Assembly: GCA_963978545.1 (NCBI GenBank)
Contig: OZ021727.1
Location: 45,483,385 to 45,547,384, forward strand
Direction of reading: 5' to 3'
Source of the DNA: Linyphia triangularis
Taxonomy: Eukaryota > Arthropoda > Arachnida > Araneae > Linyphiidae
Length of the DNA: 64,000 nucleotides
In this document: piece by piece, positions 35,320-48,087 of the stretch
Position numbering within the stretch: the first letter of the stretch is position 1
How the letters are laid out: each line of letters begins with the position of its first letter
Translations under genes and position numbers: made by a program
Notes under the pieces: generated by a model
What the model saw: the letters and a program-made list of their open reading frames with translations, nothing else
Told to the model about the DNA's origin: nothing
Databases searched by the model: none

Positions 35320-35500
35320 ACCAGCGGACCCCTATCACTTAGCAGCAGATTATGTACGTAGTTGTGTAATAATCCGGAATTTATGAGCCCTTAACGTCAT
35401 CGCCCCATCATAAAGAACAGGGTCTGGCGGCGGAAAACCCATAAAACTGCTCTTCGGCTGACACCACAATTTTCGCCAGATTAAGGCTGTTCAGAAAGGA
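35320..35500. other. Candidate cis-regulatory island
   Basis: TGTAATAATCCGGAATTTAT, TTAACGTCATCGCCCC, CATAAAGAACAGGG and CCATAAAACTGC in a short GC-richer block without a sustained frame. Confidence 0.3.
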
Positions 35501-36089
35501 GAGGACACCCCTTTTTTATTTATAAAAACATATATATTTCTCTCGCTCACTAATGTCACCTTAAAGTTTAAAGGGTTCATATAAATATAAAAGGGGAGAT
35601 GAACGGAAATGGTGGTATCGTATGGAATTTAGAAGTCAGGATGAGATGGGAAAAATATGCTGGAAAATAAATAACTAAATTAATATTTAAAAAAATAAAA
35701 TAAGGGGGCGAATTTCCAACACTATCTTTGTATGTTCGATCGTTCAAAAAATAGAATAGTTTATCATCTCTTCATCTTTATTGATACCTGGGAACCAATA
35801 TATATACTTGGGAACAACAGTCAAAGATATCACTTCCAGTTTTGATAAATACTCGAAAGAAAAATTTAAGCGTCATGTTCTAGTTTTCAAAATATTAAGA
35901 AAATAGCTGTCCAACCATGTACATACTCATTTTGAATGCGGAGGTCAGATAATATGGTATTTAAGAGTTATTTTATAATAAATTGAAATTATTCGAGTTT
36001 TCTGGCCCATGTGTAGAAATTCTTATATTAGGGACATAAAATAAATTCACATTGTTTGAAACGTTGTTAAACAAGTATAGGAGAGGTAT
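35501..36089. other. AT-rich non-coding stretch
   Basis: Nothing recognised. Confidence 0.4.
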
Positions 36090-36620
36090 TCATATTGAAT
36101 TGTCGGACTTTCTTTTTGGCCAAGCCTTTAATGAGGAATTTTCACGTTTTTTGGTTTTATTTTTAAATAAAAGTAGAGAAAAAATCATGAAAAGCAATAC
36201 CATTCTTTCAAAAATTTGAGCTCTGATACATAGTTAAAAAAAATATTTAGTTTTTCACTTTGCGATTTGGCAAGAAAAAGCTACTTTTGCGTGTGACATC
36301 AATGCGCAGAGGATGAACCAGTCTCAAACCTGTTTTAGACGAGGAGGGAGTGAGGTTCATCCTCAGATTTTCGACGAAATCTAAGCGTAACTACGACACG
36401 GTTTTCTCTGCGTTTTGGTCACGTGACCTTTACGTTGATTTCAGCTAATTTCAAACTCGATTTTTTATTAATTGAAAGCGTAAAAATAAAAATATAACTG
36501 CACTGCTCAAATATATTAGTTGAATAACACTAGAATATACAAAAAATATTCGTTTTCTTCACTTGTGCAAGTTCCTCATTAACACTTTTCCAATAAGGTT
36601 TAGTTTGGAAGGTTAATTTC
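36090..36620. mobile_element. Degenerate fold-back element
   Basis: TTAATGAGGAA at 36128-36138 pairs with TTCCTCATTAA at 36572-36582. GTGACATCAATGCGCAGAG (about 36294) pairs with CTCTGCGTTTTGGTCAC (about 36408). The centre is near 36357. A separate perfect 11-bp stem GAGGATGAACC (36309-36319) / GGTTCATCCTC (36354-36364) sits off-centre. Boundaries and target duplication are unclear. Confidence 0.5.
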
Positions 36621-36747
36621 CATAGAAGTCCTAAACGTACCACATTTTCTTCCGGTTGCAAAATTTTTAACGGATGTTTATTTTTTTCTACAGATTTTCC
36701 CTGTATTCTTTGCTAAATGCATGCATAATTAAATGAAGATCTTTTAA

Positions 36748-37185
36748 TCACTACCGGCTTCAGAGAAACAGGGGTGGGGGGGGGGGTTCAACAACTCTGT
36801 ACTGAAAACAGATTCTCCTTCAAAAACAAATGTAACTATCAACAGAAGCATTTCCAAATCAGTATCCTCTGAATCTTTCGACATACACCCCCGTAAAGAA
36901 GTTAGCCTAGACCGGGACCATGCCGAAACCATTATCTTTTCCTGTCGCATAGCTAGACACGAAAAGAAATATGCGTTTGGCGATAAAGAAGTGGAAAAGA
37001 TGGCTGCCGTCCGTAGGGAGGGCTTCTCGGGGTTAAGTGCCATAATTTACGGGGTCCACTACGGTAGCTGGGAAGTGCAAACCCGTGTTCGACCAGCTGT
37101 TAACGATTTTGTCACTCAACCCGAAGAGGAGTCGCTGCATTTGGCGACAACGCGCCAATCATGGGATGTAGACATGATGTGATAA
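36748..37185 (+). other. Unrecognised open frame of about 145 codons in a GC-richer block
   Basis: One plus-strand frame runs without a stop from 36748 to the TGA at 37183-37185. It passes through a G-run read as Gly, then a Ser/Thr-rich part, then HAETIIFSCRIARHEKKYAF and a terminal EEESLHLATTRQ segment. No ATG lies near its beginning, so if real it is an internal or terminal exon; TTTTTTTCTACAG at 36680-36692 is a good 3' splice site, but an in-frame stop follows before the frame opens. The opposite strand is also open for about 100 codons (36744-37043), a common by-product of GC-rich sequence. TTGGCGA occurs at 36977 and 37141. Chance or a regulatory island remain as likely as an exon. Confidence 0.25.
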
Positions 37186-39059
37186 GAAGAGGAATTCTAA
37201 AAGGAAGTCATTGTTTTGATTAAATCAACGAAAAGATTACATAACAATTGATATGACAAAAGAGCAAGTTATAAGAGGTCACATTTTTAATAAAGTGCAG
37301 AAATATGAACAAAAAGGTTCGTGAAAGCACAAAAGCCTTTAATAATCAATTAAAAATTTCCGGATTTGCATTATGATTTTTTCCCTCTTTATTTTAAAAC
37401 TGACAGGTCTATCTTTTCCCAACTCATGGTCCAGAGAAGGTTTTGAGCGAAGCTTAATTAAGCCTTGTTTAGTTCTTGGACTGTGAAGATACCAATACAA
37501 TCAATATAAGATCATAACATATTTCAAACATACGACGGGATTCAGATTGCGTCTGATGGTCCCCTAGTCGTCGAGATGTGGGAGTATACTGTGTATTCTT
37601 TCTCTTCTGATTTTGAGATAGAATAGAAAACATGTTCTTCCTTTCCAGATTTTAAAATATTATGGAACTTTTTCAGAAGTTGAAATTTAAAGTTTCGTTT
37701 GTAATGATTTCTTAAAAGTTTTCCCTTTATAATTTGACATTTATCAGTAGTCTAGATGTTATTTCGTTATTTTAGAACAGTAAAGAAAGCATGTAACTCC
37801 AGGATTTTTACACACTAATCTAAATCTCTTTATAGTTTTCAAAAAGTAGCCAACAATGGCTTTTTGACCATTTTTGGTTTCACCGTGGCTTTCTAAAATA
37901 AGATTAATCTCAAATGAAAAATAGAAGGAATAGAGGAGCAGTATACAGATTTTGCCAAATAAAAACAGAGACTCTCATGCCATTTAGCAGAGGAAAAATA
38001 TTAGTCTATTGCTAAGTTGTAATAACAAATGCTTTAGATCAAGATAAAATGATCAAGATTTTTTGTTGTTCTGGGTAAGAAAGGACATTGTTAATGTGGT
38101 GTGGTATTATGATTTTTTAAATAATTAATTTCTTAGGTTACATTTTTATATCCGATATATATGATAAAAACTTTATGTTAAAGTATTTAAGAGTATCCAA
38201 ATATTATAATGCGAAAATTTCAGAGTTATAGAAGATTTGGTCATTAAATAAGATAACTCCAAAGTTGCTGAATTTAACGTAGGCTCCTGGATATGCCTGA
38301 ACCCTTTACACTCATAGAAATAGAAATACATGTCATAGAAATTTATCAGTTAAGAGTTTTGGTTTCTCAAGTCACAATAACTATCCCATCATCACATGAA
38401 TGCTTATTATGAGAAGAAATACATGTTAAGATTAATGTTTAGTCAATGTATAATTATTTTTAATCATGTTTCTTTGTAAATACTGTCATTGTGTACAATA
38501 GTGAACTCTTCTTTGTGTCCCCAATGGAAATTTAAAAACTGTGTTGCCCAGACATTTCAGTCTTCACATTACGAAACAGTTAAAAAACTCCATAAAGATT
38601 TTTGAAAATTTGAATGATTTCGAAACCCTTATTTCAAAGATAAAAGAAGAAATCGTAGAAGTGTTTGATTTGTTATTAAGAATGAAGGAATGGTAATTAT
38701 ACATTTATTTTTATTCCGAGAATTCTAAATCTTTAAAATGTAATTATATTGAATTTTATAAAAACTTTAGCTTATTAGAAAATTTCATTACTCGAATGGA
38801 ACCCAAACTTTATGAAAACCATTTATCAACATTTTTTATTTATTGTATCTAATTGTTATAACTTATTTTCAATATCTTCATGTTATTTGAAGCAAATCCG
38901 AAAAGAAATTTTATACAAAAAATATTTAAAAAGTCATAAATCAAAGTCAGCTAAGAATTATATTAAACATTTACCAAAAAAAAAAAAAAAAAAAACCCTA
39001 TTGTTTCGGTACATGTAAAAACTTTTCCCTTGTATTTGCTGTTTTTGGCGTACTTCTAA
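37186..39059. other. AT-rich non-coding stretch
   Basis: Contains the 12-bp palindrome GCTTAATTAAGC near 37453 and an A20 run at 38976-38995. No gene recognised. Confidence 0.4.
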
Positions 39060-39250
39060 ACACATTTGGCTCCAGTAACCCTAGAGAGGTCGCAGTGGCG
39101 GAGCATCCATTTCCCGAGCATCGTGTGTCAGGGGCGATGATTGCTCGCCATTTGTCTCTCCTGTCCCCGATGCGACCGAAAAAGAAATCTTAAATGGTGA
39201 CACAACAACTGGTGCAATCCATTCTTATTCAGGGACGCAAGGTTGACGCG
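39060..39250. other. GC-richer island without recognised gene
   Basis: GAGAGGTCGCAGTGGCGG, CCGAGCATCGTGTGTC and CCCCGATGCGACCG mark a short CpG-containing block flanked by AT-rich DNA. Confidence 0.25.
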
Positions 39251-40364
39251 ATGAAAAAGGAAGATAAGTGGAAAAAAAATGGAATATATTATATATGCTG
39301 TCTTGAGAAGTTAAGAAAGTCGTTACTACAGAAATTGAATTTTAGCAAAATCTAGAAAATTTGGAACTACTTTAATGTCACGTTGATCAGTTGAAAACTT
39401 TGTTGTTGTTGTTTTGTTTGTAAAATGATGTTTTTCTTTAAACAAAGATAAACTTACTTACAAATTCGATTTATTTACAAAATTCAAAATAACTGTTGAT
39501 AACTGAATAAGTGATTAATCTGTTGAGAAATCAAATTTATCCTATTTTATTATATATAATATTAGGGTGTCCTAGGGGAGGCCGAAAAAAAACTTTTTTT
39601 TTAAAATGCCAGGTCTCACCCTCTAAAAATGTTCTTTCTGCTGTAATATATCATATTACAAAAAAAGTCAAGTCATTAAAATAAGATTTACGGGTCCCTC
39701 AAGCTAATAGAAAATAGAGAATTCGTGAAAAACTTGGATTTCTAATTAATATACAGACAACAGAACGGTACAAAACTTCACTTACCATTTTATATTTTTT
39801 TAACATTTTTTTTTATATACTACCTACCTCTTAAAACAAGTAACCCACAAAAACACAAAAGTGTTTTAGGTGATCTATCTGTACTGTATATAGGCCGCAA
39901 TATATCCGTTAAAGCCTATCTACAATCCTCATGTGTTTTGTATTCATCTACCACGAACAGCACGTGATTCAGAGGTTTAAAATTTTTCTAGCATAAAATA
40001 ATCCAGTGTTTCGCTTCCACCAATGGAGAACTGGCATTTCAAAATTTCCTTCATCTATATTCTAGAAGTTGGCGATTTTATCATCGTCTCACCTCTCTTG
40101 ATTGTGTTTCCCCTCTCTCCATTTCTGATTGTTTGTGTCAAACTGTCTAACCTCTCTTGATGGCTGTAATCGCTTCTGGATTTCCCCATCGTCACCATCA
40201 GGTTACCTGGTGAAGATGAAGGAAGTGAAATGTTATCGAAAAGTCATCAGGAAACACTTTTTTCCGCAATTAAAGTCGGGGGATAGTACACCAAGATATC
40301 TTCACTCAATTTTTTAGTGTACTATTGCAGTATAAATACACATAACACAATGCGTATCTATAAA
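39251..40364. other. Non-coding stretch
   Basis: ATTAGGGTGTCCTAGGGGAG at about 39561 looks like a transposon end, but no inverted partner was found. TTGGCGA at 40069. Confidence 0.35.
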
Positions 40365-40372
40365 GTCAGCAG

Positions 40373-41125
40373 CAGTGGTAGAAGTGGTGAAAAAAAAGTG
40401 GGGGGACGCCCAAAATTTGGTGACCAGTGCATCTCCTCTCCTTCTTCCCCCATATTCAACGATAAATTTTATAATTTTGTAACGTATAATAAAATATTAA
40501 ATAGTAAAGAAATAATTTATACTTCCTATCATTGACATTAAACGAGGGTCCAACATTTATTGTTATTTTAACGAATATTCGATGACTTAGTTTTTTTACT
40601 TGGAAGTAAGGGATAAAGTTAAGTAATAATACAATGTTATATACTTAACTGTTTATGTAGATTTAAAGAATACTTATAAATGTGCATACTTTTATGAAAT
40701 TAAATTAATAGAGAATTCTAAAAAGTTTTTTTAAAAAAAATAACTTCTCTTTATATGAAACAAGAATAGAAATTTAACTTAAAAGAAAGTTTTTCCAAAG
40801 TTAAAAGTTGATCAAGTGTAACTATATTTGTTAGTAAAAATACTTATATCTTTATACAAAGTAGTACAATACATTTTTATAATAATATGTTATATACACC
40901 ATAAATAGTTATAAAGTTTTGAAATGTAAAAATAAATAACTTTTTCTCAGTTTAACTACATTTAAAAGTTAATGTTATTTTTTGTTAGCAGCTTTTAGGC
41001 GGATTGAGTGCTTTTAAAAGTGGGGGGATGGATTTCAGTGGTTTTAGAAGTGGGGGGACGCATGGGTATTTTCTTAAAAAGTGGGAGGACGCGTCACCCC
41101 GCGTCTACCCACACATCTAGCACTG
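40373..41125. mobile_element. hAT-type non-autonomous element (753 bp)
   Basis: Perfect 8-bp target duplication GTCAGCAG at 40365-40372 and 41126-41133. Termini CAGTGGTAGAAGTGGTG and (reverse complement) CAGTGCTAGATGTGTGG match at 13 of 17. Subterminal AAGTGGGGGGAC-like motifs repeat near both ends, as expected of hAT transposase-binding regions. No transposase frame. The perfect target duplication makes the boundaries firm. Confidence 0.88.
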
Positions 41126-41133
41126 GTCAGCAG

Positions 41134-42370
41134 TTGTCTGGCATTTTAACTTTAGAAGCTAATGCATTGGTGATTCAAACTTAATGACTTTGATTAGATC
41201 CCTTTAAAAGTAGAACTGACCATGAAAATCCAATATATGGCACTGTGGTCAGCTTAAAGGAGGGATTAATTAACAGGAGAAATCGAACAGCAAAGGTAAA
41301 TTTACCATATTCTTTTCCTGAATGCGTTCCGTCTGTCCTTCATCAACCCCTCTCAAAAAGGATTTTTTTACTGAAGAGAGTACAAACTCTCCATGACTCA
41401 TCTCCTCCACCCTCCTTCGAGTTCCTTTTAAGCCAGTAGGTAAATTGATAGAAACATCATTACCATGCGTTAATCAGAATGCCAGTTTTGTGTTTACAGA
41501 GTACAAGCACTGGAACAAACCAGCTGTTAAGCGAACATCAGGCCTCCTGTCAGTAGTCACGAGAGAGCACAAGTTAGTGGACGATGGGACCTGACCTGAG
41601 CCTCCAACCTGAGGTGACCACGTGAAAAACTGGCTTCTTCTGGGATTGGAATAAAGCATTTACAAGGTGCTAACGTCGGAGTCTAATAACTAGTTGGTAA
41701 CGTGTAAATCAACAGTTTAGTGCAGATTTGCCAATATTTGTTCTATTATTTAATTACTCATGTTTGAAGTTTTATAATGGTTATGAGTTTTTTTTTTTTT
41801 AAATTATATGTCACTGTACAGCATAATTTCTCTCTCTCTTTCCCATGTGAATTATATATTAAATCACTTTTTAACCGTTGAAGAAACAAAATGAGGTTGC
41901 CAATAAAGTCCTTTGATTATATTTTATTTTTCCCAAAACTGAAATTATATGTCATTTTCTAACAATTTACTAGGAAGCACTTTGCATCGAAACTACTGTG
42001 TTTCACAATGCAGATTGTTACCTTTCAATAACTTAATATCTCTTTAATACAATAATGCCTTAGGAAACTTTCGTTGTCATTAGCAGTCAACCATTTAGTT
42101 TATGAGTCTTTGTCTATTCAATACATGCTTGAGTAGATATGTAATCTATTACTATTCAGCTTATTATTTGTCATGAGAAAGTATATTTTGCTTGTTTATT
42201 GATGAAAATCTTAAATGAGTACTTAAAGATAAGGAATTACTTATTCATTTGTAAATGGATCAAAATTTATTACCTTGATTTCAAATCAAAAAGTTGTGTT
42301 TTTCTTGTCGCAAAAGATAATACTCTATACAGTCAGGTAATTTTAAAAGCTATAGATGTACGATATTATA
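41134..42370. other. Non-coding stretch with a GC-richer patch at 41490-41660
   Basis: The patch (CAGGCCTCCTGTCAGTAG, GGGACCTGACCTGAGCC) is not attributable to a known family. The small frames at 41245-41439 and 41474-41659 are unremarkable. Confidence 0.35.
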
Positions 42371-42378
42371 CTCTAGGG

Positions 42379-42895
42379 CAGCGGTTCCTAACCCTTGGGC
42401 CGCGGCCCACTAGTGGGCCGTGAGTAGAGTAGTACTGGGCCGTGGACGCTGGTAGTAAATCTAAACCAATATAAATATTATAAGAGCTTCAGGGGTACAG
42501 TTAGGAACAATCGAGTCACTCGATTGTTAGCAACAACCGAATTATTCGATGGTGTAACGAGTGAATAATGCATGAATTCAATAGCATAGCCTAAACTATC
42601 CAGTTTTAATCCAGATATTGACTCTCGCATGAGGGACAAACAATGTCAAAAATACAATTGACTTTTTTTTTTAAAACTTTGACCACTTGTTTTTTTAGTT
42701 TTCTTATAGTTGTGACAACAAAAGTGAAAACAAAGTTCCTTTCTTAACATAAAAAAGTATTGTTTAATCCTTCTTTAACAATATGTTTTATTAATTACTG
42801 AAACACGTATGCACACCTTCTATTAGCTAGTGGGCCACAAAGTTTTTTTATTACAAATAGGTGGTTCACGCAACTAAAAAGGTTGGGAACCGCTG
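42379..42895. mobile_element. hAT-type non-autonomous element (517 bp)
   Basis: Perfect 8-bp target duplication CTCTAGGG at 42371-42378 and 42896-42903, with central TA as in the nnnTAnnn preference described for Buster-group hATs. Termini CAGCGGTTCCTAACC and (reverse complement) CAGCGGTTCCCAACC match at 14 of 15. Subterminal: the 16-bp perfect palindrome GGCCCACTAGTGGGCC (42404-42419) and CTAGTGGGCC again at 42827-42836. No coding capacity. Confidence 0.92.
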
Positions 42896-42903
42896 CTCTA
42901 GGG

Positions 42904-45900
42904 GAAATATACTTGAGCATTATGTACTTGAGGGATTTTGTGTATATACTGCTGTTGGCCGTCTGTCATCTGCAAAAATGTAGCTGTAATAACTTTATTT
43001 CGGTACTCAAACTAACTAATTTTAACGTTATGACCTTGTCGAATTTAATTCTTTTCGTTTCTTATTAGTCACTAACACTAAACAGTCTACGTTTTATAAC
43101 TGACAGATATGTTAAAACAATAAAGAGGAATTTATAATTAAGAGTTAAAATAATTAAAGTGTGCAAGCATAGTATAGAAAAAAGTTGATTGGTTTAATAT
43201 TAAAGCAAAATATCACTTAGAAATTATTTCTTATTTTCTATTCCTCATATAAAATGTTCAGTAACACAAGTCAAATAAATTCATTAGTACAATTTAAATG
43301 TGAAGCAGAAGTTAATTTTCTTTTATTCTAGAAAAAAATGCATAATATCTGATTTTTTAGTATTTTCCAACTATCTGTATATGTTTTTGAATAGTCTTAG
43401 CTTTTGAATTATTCCTCCTCAAAAATATTTACAAGTTCACTGATGCTTCAATTTTCAACTCGTTTCACCTTGCTTTCTGTAGTATGATTCTGTCTTGGGA
43501 AATTTGAACAAATGAAGCTGTGGTGCATACCACCTGAGTTTGTGTTTTCTTGAGTCTGTATTTTCAAAAAAAGGGAATTCAGATTCTACGTACTATAAAC
43601 GCCCAAAAAGTAAAGCAAGATAGAATGTGCAGAAATGGAATATAAAACTGCATATGTGTATTTATTAGTAATTTAATGAATATTTTCAAGCTGTTAGCGT
43701 TTTGTATGCGAATTGGTAAGTGTGTTTTAATATAGACGTCTGATTTATTGGAGAAATGGAGAATTAAGTGATAACTACCTAAATGTTTTTGTTACTTTAT
43801 TTTCGAACTTCTTACGCTTCAATTACACGCTATGAAACAAGATATGTTTCTATCTATTTTTCACCATTTAAAGTTCTATAAACTAAAAGGTTTCATTTTT
43901 TCCCGAAAGATTGTGGACAACCGATTTTAAATTATTTTGCATGAGATGATGAGGTTTTTCTTTCCAGTGAATTTTCAAACGAAGCACGACTTGTTATATT
44001 CATAACAAAGGAATTTACAATTCATAATTTCTATTGAAAATTTTAAATGCTTAAATAGTAAAAGAGAGATTTTTGAATAAAATATTATTTTGGGATGCTC
44101 TGACTTGTTCTGTACATGCTTCTTTTATGGTTATAACTGTTTTACGATATTATATCGTTGGCAGCATTTATAAAGATGTATACATTCTAGAATGATTTTC
44201 AGGTTTACATTTGTATGTATGGACAGTTCCAGTGAGGGTCAAGGAGGTGTACTTGCCCCCCACCCCCGTCTCCCATAACTTTTGAAAACTAAAAATAAAT
44301 TAGAGATAAGTGACAAAGTTCACAGGAAAATGAAGTATAATATGGATTTTAAATTATTCATTTGAACAGAATATTAATTTATAACTATTATTTAATATTT
44401 TTGTTGGAAGTCCAATTATCATTTTTGAAAAATCAAGGTAGACACTACACGTAATTAACACACATTTTTACTGCTTTGCCTTCCATAGTATATGATCTGC
44501 ACACTCTTACAAATAATCAGCCGATGCTTAAGATAAAGCTTAATTTTTTTTATTATGCTACCTAAAATGTGATATATTACATTTACTTTTTTTAATATTC
44601 ATTCGTTTTTTAAAGTGAAAGATTAAGATCTCATTCCAAGCAAATGCTCTTGTTAGAACTAAATGGTAACCAGTTTCAATATTCTTCACATCTAATCCGA
44701 TGATTTTACATTTCACCTGATGCGTTCGTAATAATCAAAATAAAAATTTCAATTATAAAAATAGAAATCAAGTTTTCATCATATTTAAACGGTTAGGCAT
44801 TTTAGCTTCCTGATAACGCAACTTCAGCTATTAATCCTTTGCATTTTGGTCAAGGATGATAGTAAATGCACGTTTATCCAAAAGATATTTGATTTATCTG
44901 ATCTCCACTTATCCTTGACCAAAACCTACTTGTTACTACCACCTTCAAATCAGATAGTTAGCTGAACACAGTAGTCCCCCCCCCCCCACTCGCATACATT
45001 TAAACGACGCTTGTTTGCCCTTTCGTGAAAAACATGGCACGCAAATACACTATTACTTCTGACATGGAATATTAATGCGATAAAAAGCATGGTTATTAAT
45101 GTACTTCTCTGCACGGCTCTTTTCTGCAGAGAGAAGATTTACGACCAATACACAACTGGGAAGAAAGAAGAGGGGGGGGGGGGGAGACTGAGGAAAAAAA
45201 CGGACGATAACGTAGAAGCAGTAAAACAGGAGAAGAAAAATCATAGATGTAAAAAAAAAACTGCGCCTCGCATGATTATAACCTTATTCTTGCGGAAAAT
45301 AAATGCCGAGGGGTTTAATCTTGTGGTAATAAAGCACTTTTGACAGGATTCCTATAAAAGAGGATCGGAAATAGAAGTGCCGTAAAAGGGTGGGAAAAAA
45401 AGAGGAGCAAAATAAATGGCAAAGGCTGAAAAAGTATCTGCTTCACGGTTTTGGAAACCGACGTTCTAGGCGAATTGTAGACAATAAAATGTTGGACAAT
45501 ATTTCAGGAGTCTCTTCCATACAGACGATCAGTTGCGGTATTGGCTGGTTTATCGCTGCTGAAGAGCAACCTTTGAAATTATTCTAACTTTCCGAAGGGG
45601 CTTGTGACCAGTTGCAATATAGAACGTGAAATTTTTCAGCAGGCTTAACGTTTTTGTTAATTTTAAACAAATTTAGTGTATGTGTGATTTTGCGAAAGAA
45701 ATGTTCCCATGTATAGAACTTAATAATATCGTCATCTCGTGAAATGTGGCACAATTATATATGAATATTTGGCAACGGAACATTTGGTCCTAGATTTTCC
45801 ATTCATTATCTCTTTCTAGTGATTTTGGTGTAAAATGAATGAGTTTCAGAAGGCTTGAAATATTTTATACTAAAAGAACAGTTCCCCGAAGAAAGTAACC

Positions 45901-45989
45901 TGTCCTGGACACGTTTTGATCAAAATATATAAATAGACTTTAGTGTATGCCATCATCTACACAATATAAACAAGAGATAATGAAATTTG
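42904..45989. other. AT-rich non-coding with G- and C-runs
   Basis: No gene recognised over 3 kb. C12 run at 44976-44987; homopurine tract with G13 at about 45158-45187 (G-run 45172-45184). Small frames at 42883-43068, 45089-45343 and 45390-45587 are low-complexity or unremarkable. Confidence 0.45.
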
Positions 45990-46375
45990 CTGTAAAATTT
46001 CTTATGCACGCTCTAATAAAGATATATTTTATTAAATTTGTACACTCTATATTGTTCATACTCTAATCAAGAGTCAATTTATTACCGTTTTGTGCACGTG
46101 CTAATCAAGGGATATTGTACAATTTAAGTTACACCGACTATTGCACGTTCTAATTAAAAGATATTTATAAAATTTAGCATAAGAAATGTTATGCACGTCC
46201 AAAAGATACTAATGAAACTGATATTGTGCTGCCTTGTGCATTTTCTATCTTTTTCTAAAATATATTATTGAAATTTAGAGCCTTGTGCATGTTCAAATCA
46301 AAGCACACTATTGAAATTTTTATACACCGTTTTGTGCACATTCTAATCAACAGGTAGTATTAATAAAAATTAGTT
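45990..46375. repeat. Degenerate minisatellite, about 48-bp unit, 8 copies
   Basis: The anchor TTGTGCACGTTCTAATCAA or variants recurs near 46006, 46045, 46092, 46141, 46193, 46234, 46283 and 46333, each followed by an AGATATTATTGAAATTT-like spacer. Confidence 0.75.
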
Positions 46376-48087
46376 TTTCATTGTCTGGTATAATCAAAAC
46401 ATGAATAGTATTTGGTGTATTGTACGTGCTCATACAATTAATTAATTTGATTAGATTCTCGAGGATTCTAATTTTAATATCCTGATTATTTGGTTGCAAG
46501 TAATGATAGTAAAATAAATCAAACTAACAATTAATAGAATCAATAACACAACAAATTGGTTATTAGTATTTGTTCCTAAACCACTCAAAATATGTTTAAA
46601 ATCAAAATGCTTTTGAGCTCAAATAATAGGAATCAACATAATTTAAAATCTTTATATCTGTGTATTTTAAAAAATTTCATGATAAAACCTGTAAAAAACA
46701 TACTTAATATTAAAAAAAAAATTGAATATTTTATTAATTTGATATGGAATGTGTTACTATTTTATAAACATATGATAATTTTACTTTAACTATTATAAAA
46801 TTATTAAAATAATCGTTAACTAATTTTCCATTTGTAATAAATTTCCTTTAACTATTCGTGACAATTTACAATGCATATAGAAAATCTATTCATTTATAAA
46901 AGCATTTATTTTTTAATATCGTATATTTATATTTTTTTATCACAGTTTATCGCCTAGAATTCCATTTACAGATTTTTTTTTTTTAAATCAATTCAAACAA
47001 AACAAAACAGATTATGCTTTATATATCTGCTGTATCTTATTCGCTCATGCATGTTGCAATATTGAAGTTCGTTGTTGGGAAACTATGAAGTTAGAACTAG
47101 AAAAGGGAACAATTATTTGTTTATTTGAGGTGCATTTGGATAAATTTGTTTTTGTTAAGATGAAATACACATGAAAGCATTTCTGAATCTTTTGGAGAAA
47201 AGCATTTATATAGAATGAGAGCACTTAACAATATTTTAGATTTGTTTTATTAAAGACTTTTAAATATTTCTTATATATATATATATATATTTGCATTAAT
47301 AATTCCAAAGTAATAAGTATTCTGGTTATTGTATATAATATGCAGATATGTATCATGATTAATACGATTATAAGGCACTTTAAATATTGTACATTTATGT
47401 TATTTAATATTTATAATCTTACTTTTCAATGAGCTAAAAGTGCAAAGATACGTTAGGAAACCATTAATACCATCATATTCAGCTTATTAATTGACAAATT
47501 ATATATTGCAATAATAACTTTTTATATAATTTTAAAATAGGCTTAGAAAGTCTTTTGACGTTATTGATTATATTACTTAAAAACTTTGATCTTCAAACTA
47601 AAATTTTTATTAGTCTGTAGCCCAGTACATAAAAAAAAAAGTATCCAGAAAATAGTATTAAATTTTCCTCTGATTTTTCTTTAAATGACATAATTTAACT
47701 TTCAAATTCCGCTTCAAGGATAATTGGAACAACTATAAGGATATCCTTCACTCTCTCTCTCGAAAAGTTTTGAATTATTGATATTAAAATGCTTCCTTTA
47801 AAATCGAAAGAACACTGAGTATTTAAATACTAAGTGGAATAGTAAATTACGTACATGAATACTAAGACAATTATCAGCTATTGATAAACTATTGGTGTAT
47901 GCAATGGACTGTAAGGACTAATGGGGTTTTTATTTTAACTTTACGTTGCAATTGTAAAATAATTGAAACAATATACCAATAATATTTGGTTATTAAAGAT
48001 ATTCTATTCTAACAATAATAAATTTTAGACAAGAGGTTAAACCAAAAGGTCTTTTTTTTCATTAAAAATTATAGTTTCACATATTTA
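46376..48087. other. AT-rich non-coding stretch
   Basis: Short (AT)n at 47273-47290. Nothing else recognised. Confidence 0.45.

Noticed and set aside
39561..39720. Transposon end beginning AGGGTGTCCTAGGGGAG
   Set aside because: No inverted or direct partner found within several kilobases.
45990..46375. Degenerate 48-bp repeats considered as a CRISPR array
   Set aside because: Units diverge along their whole length; no constant repeat and variable spacer division.
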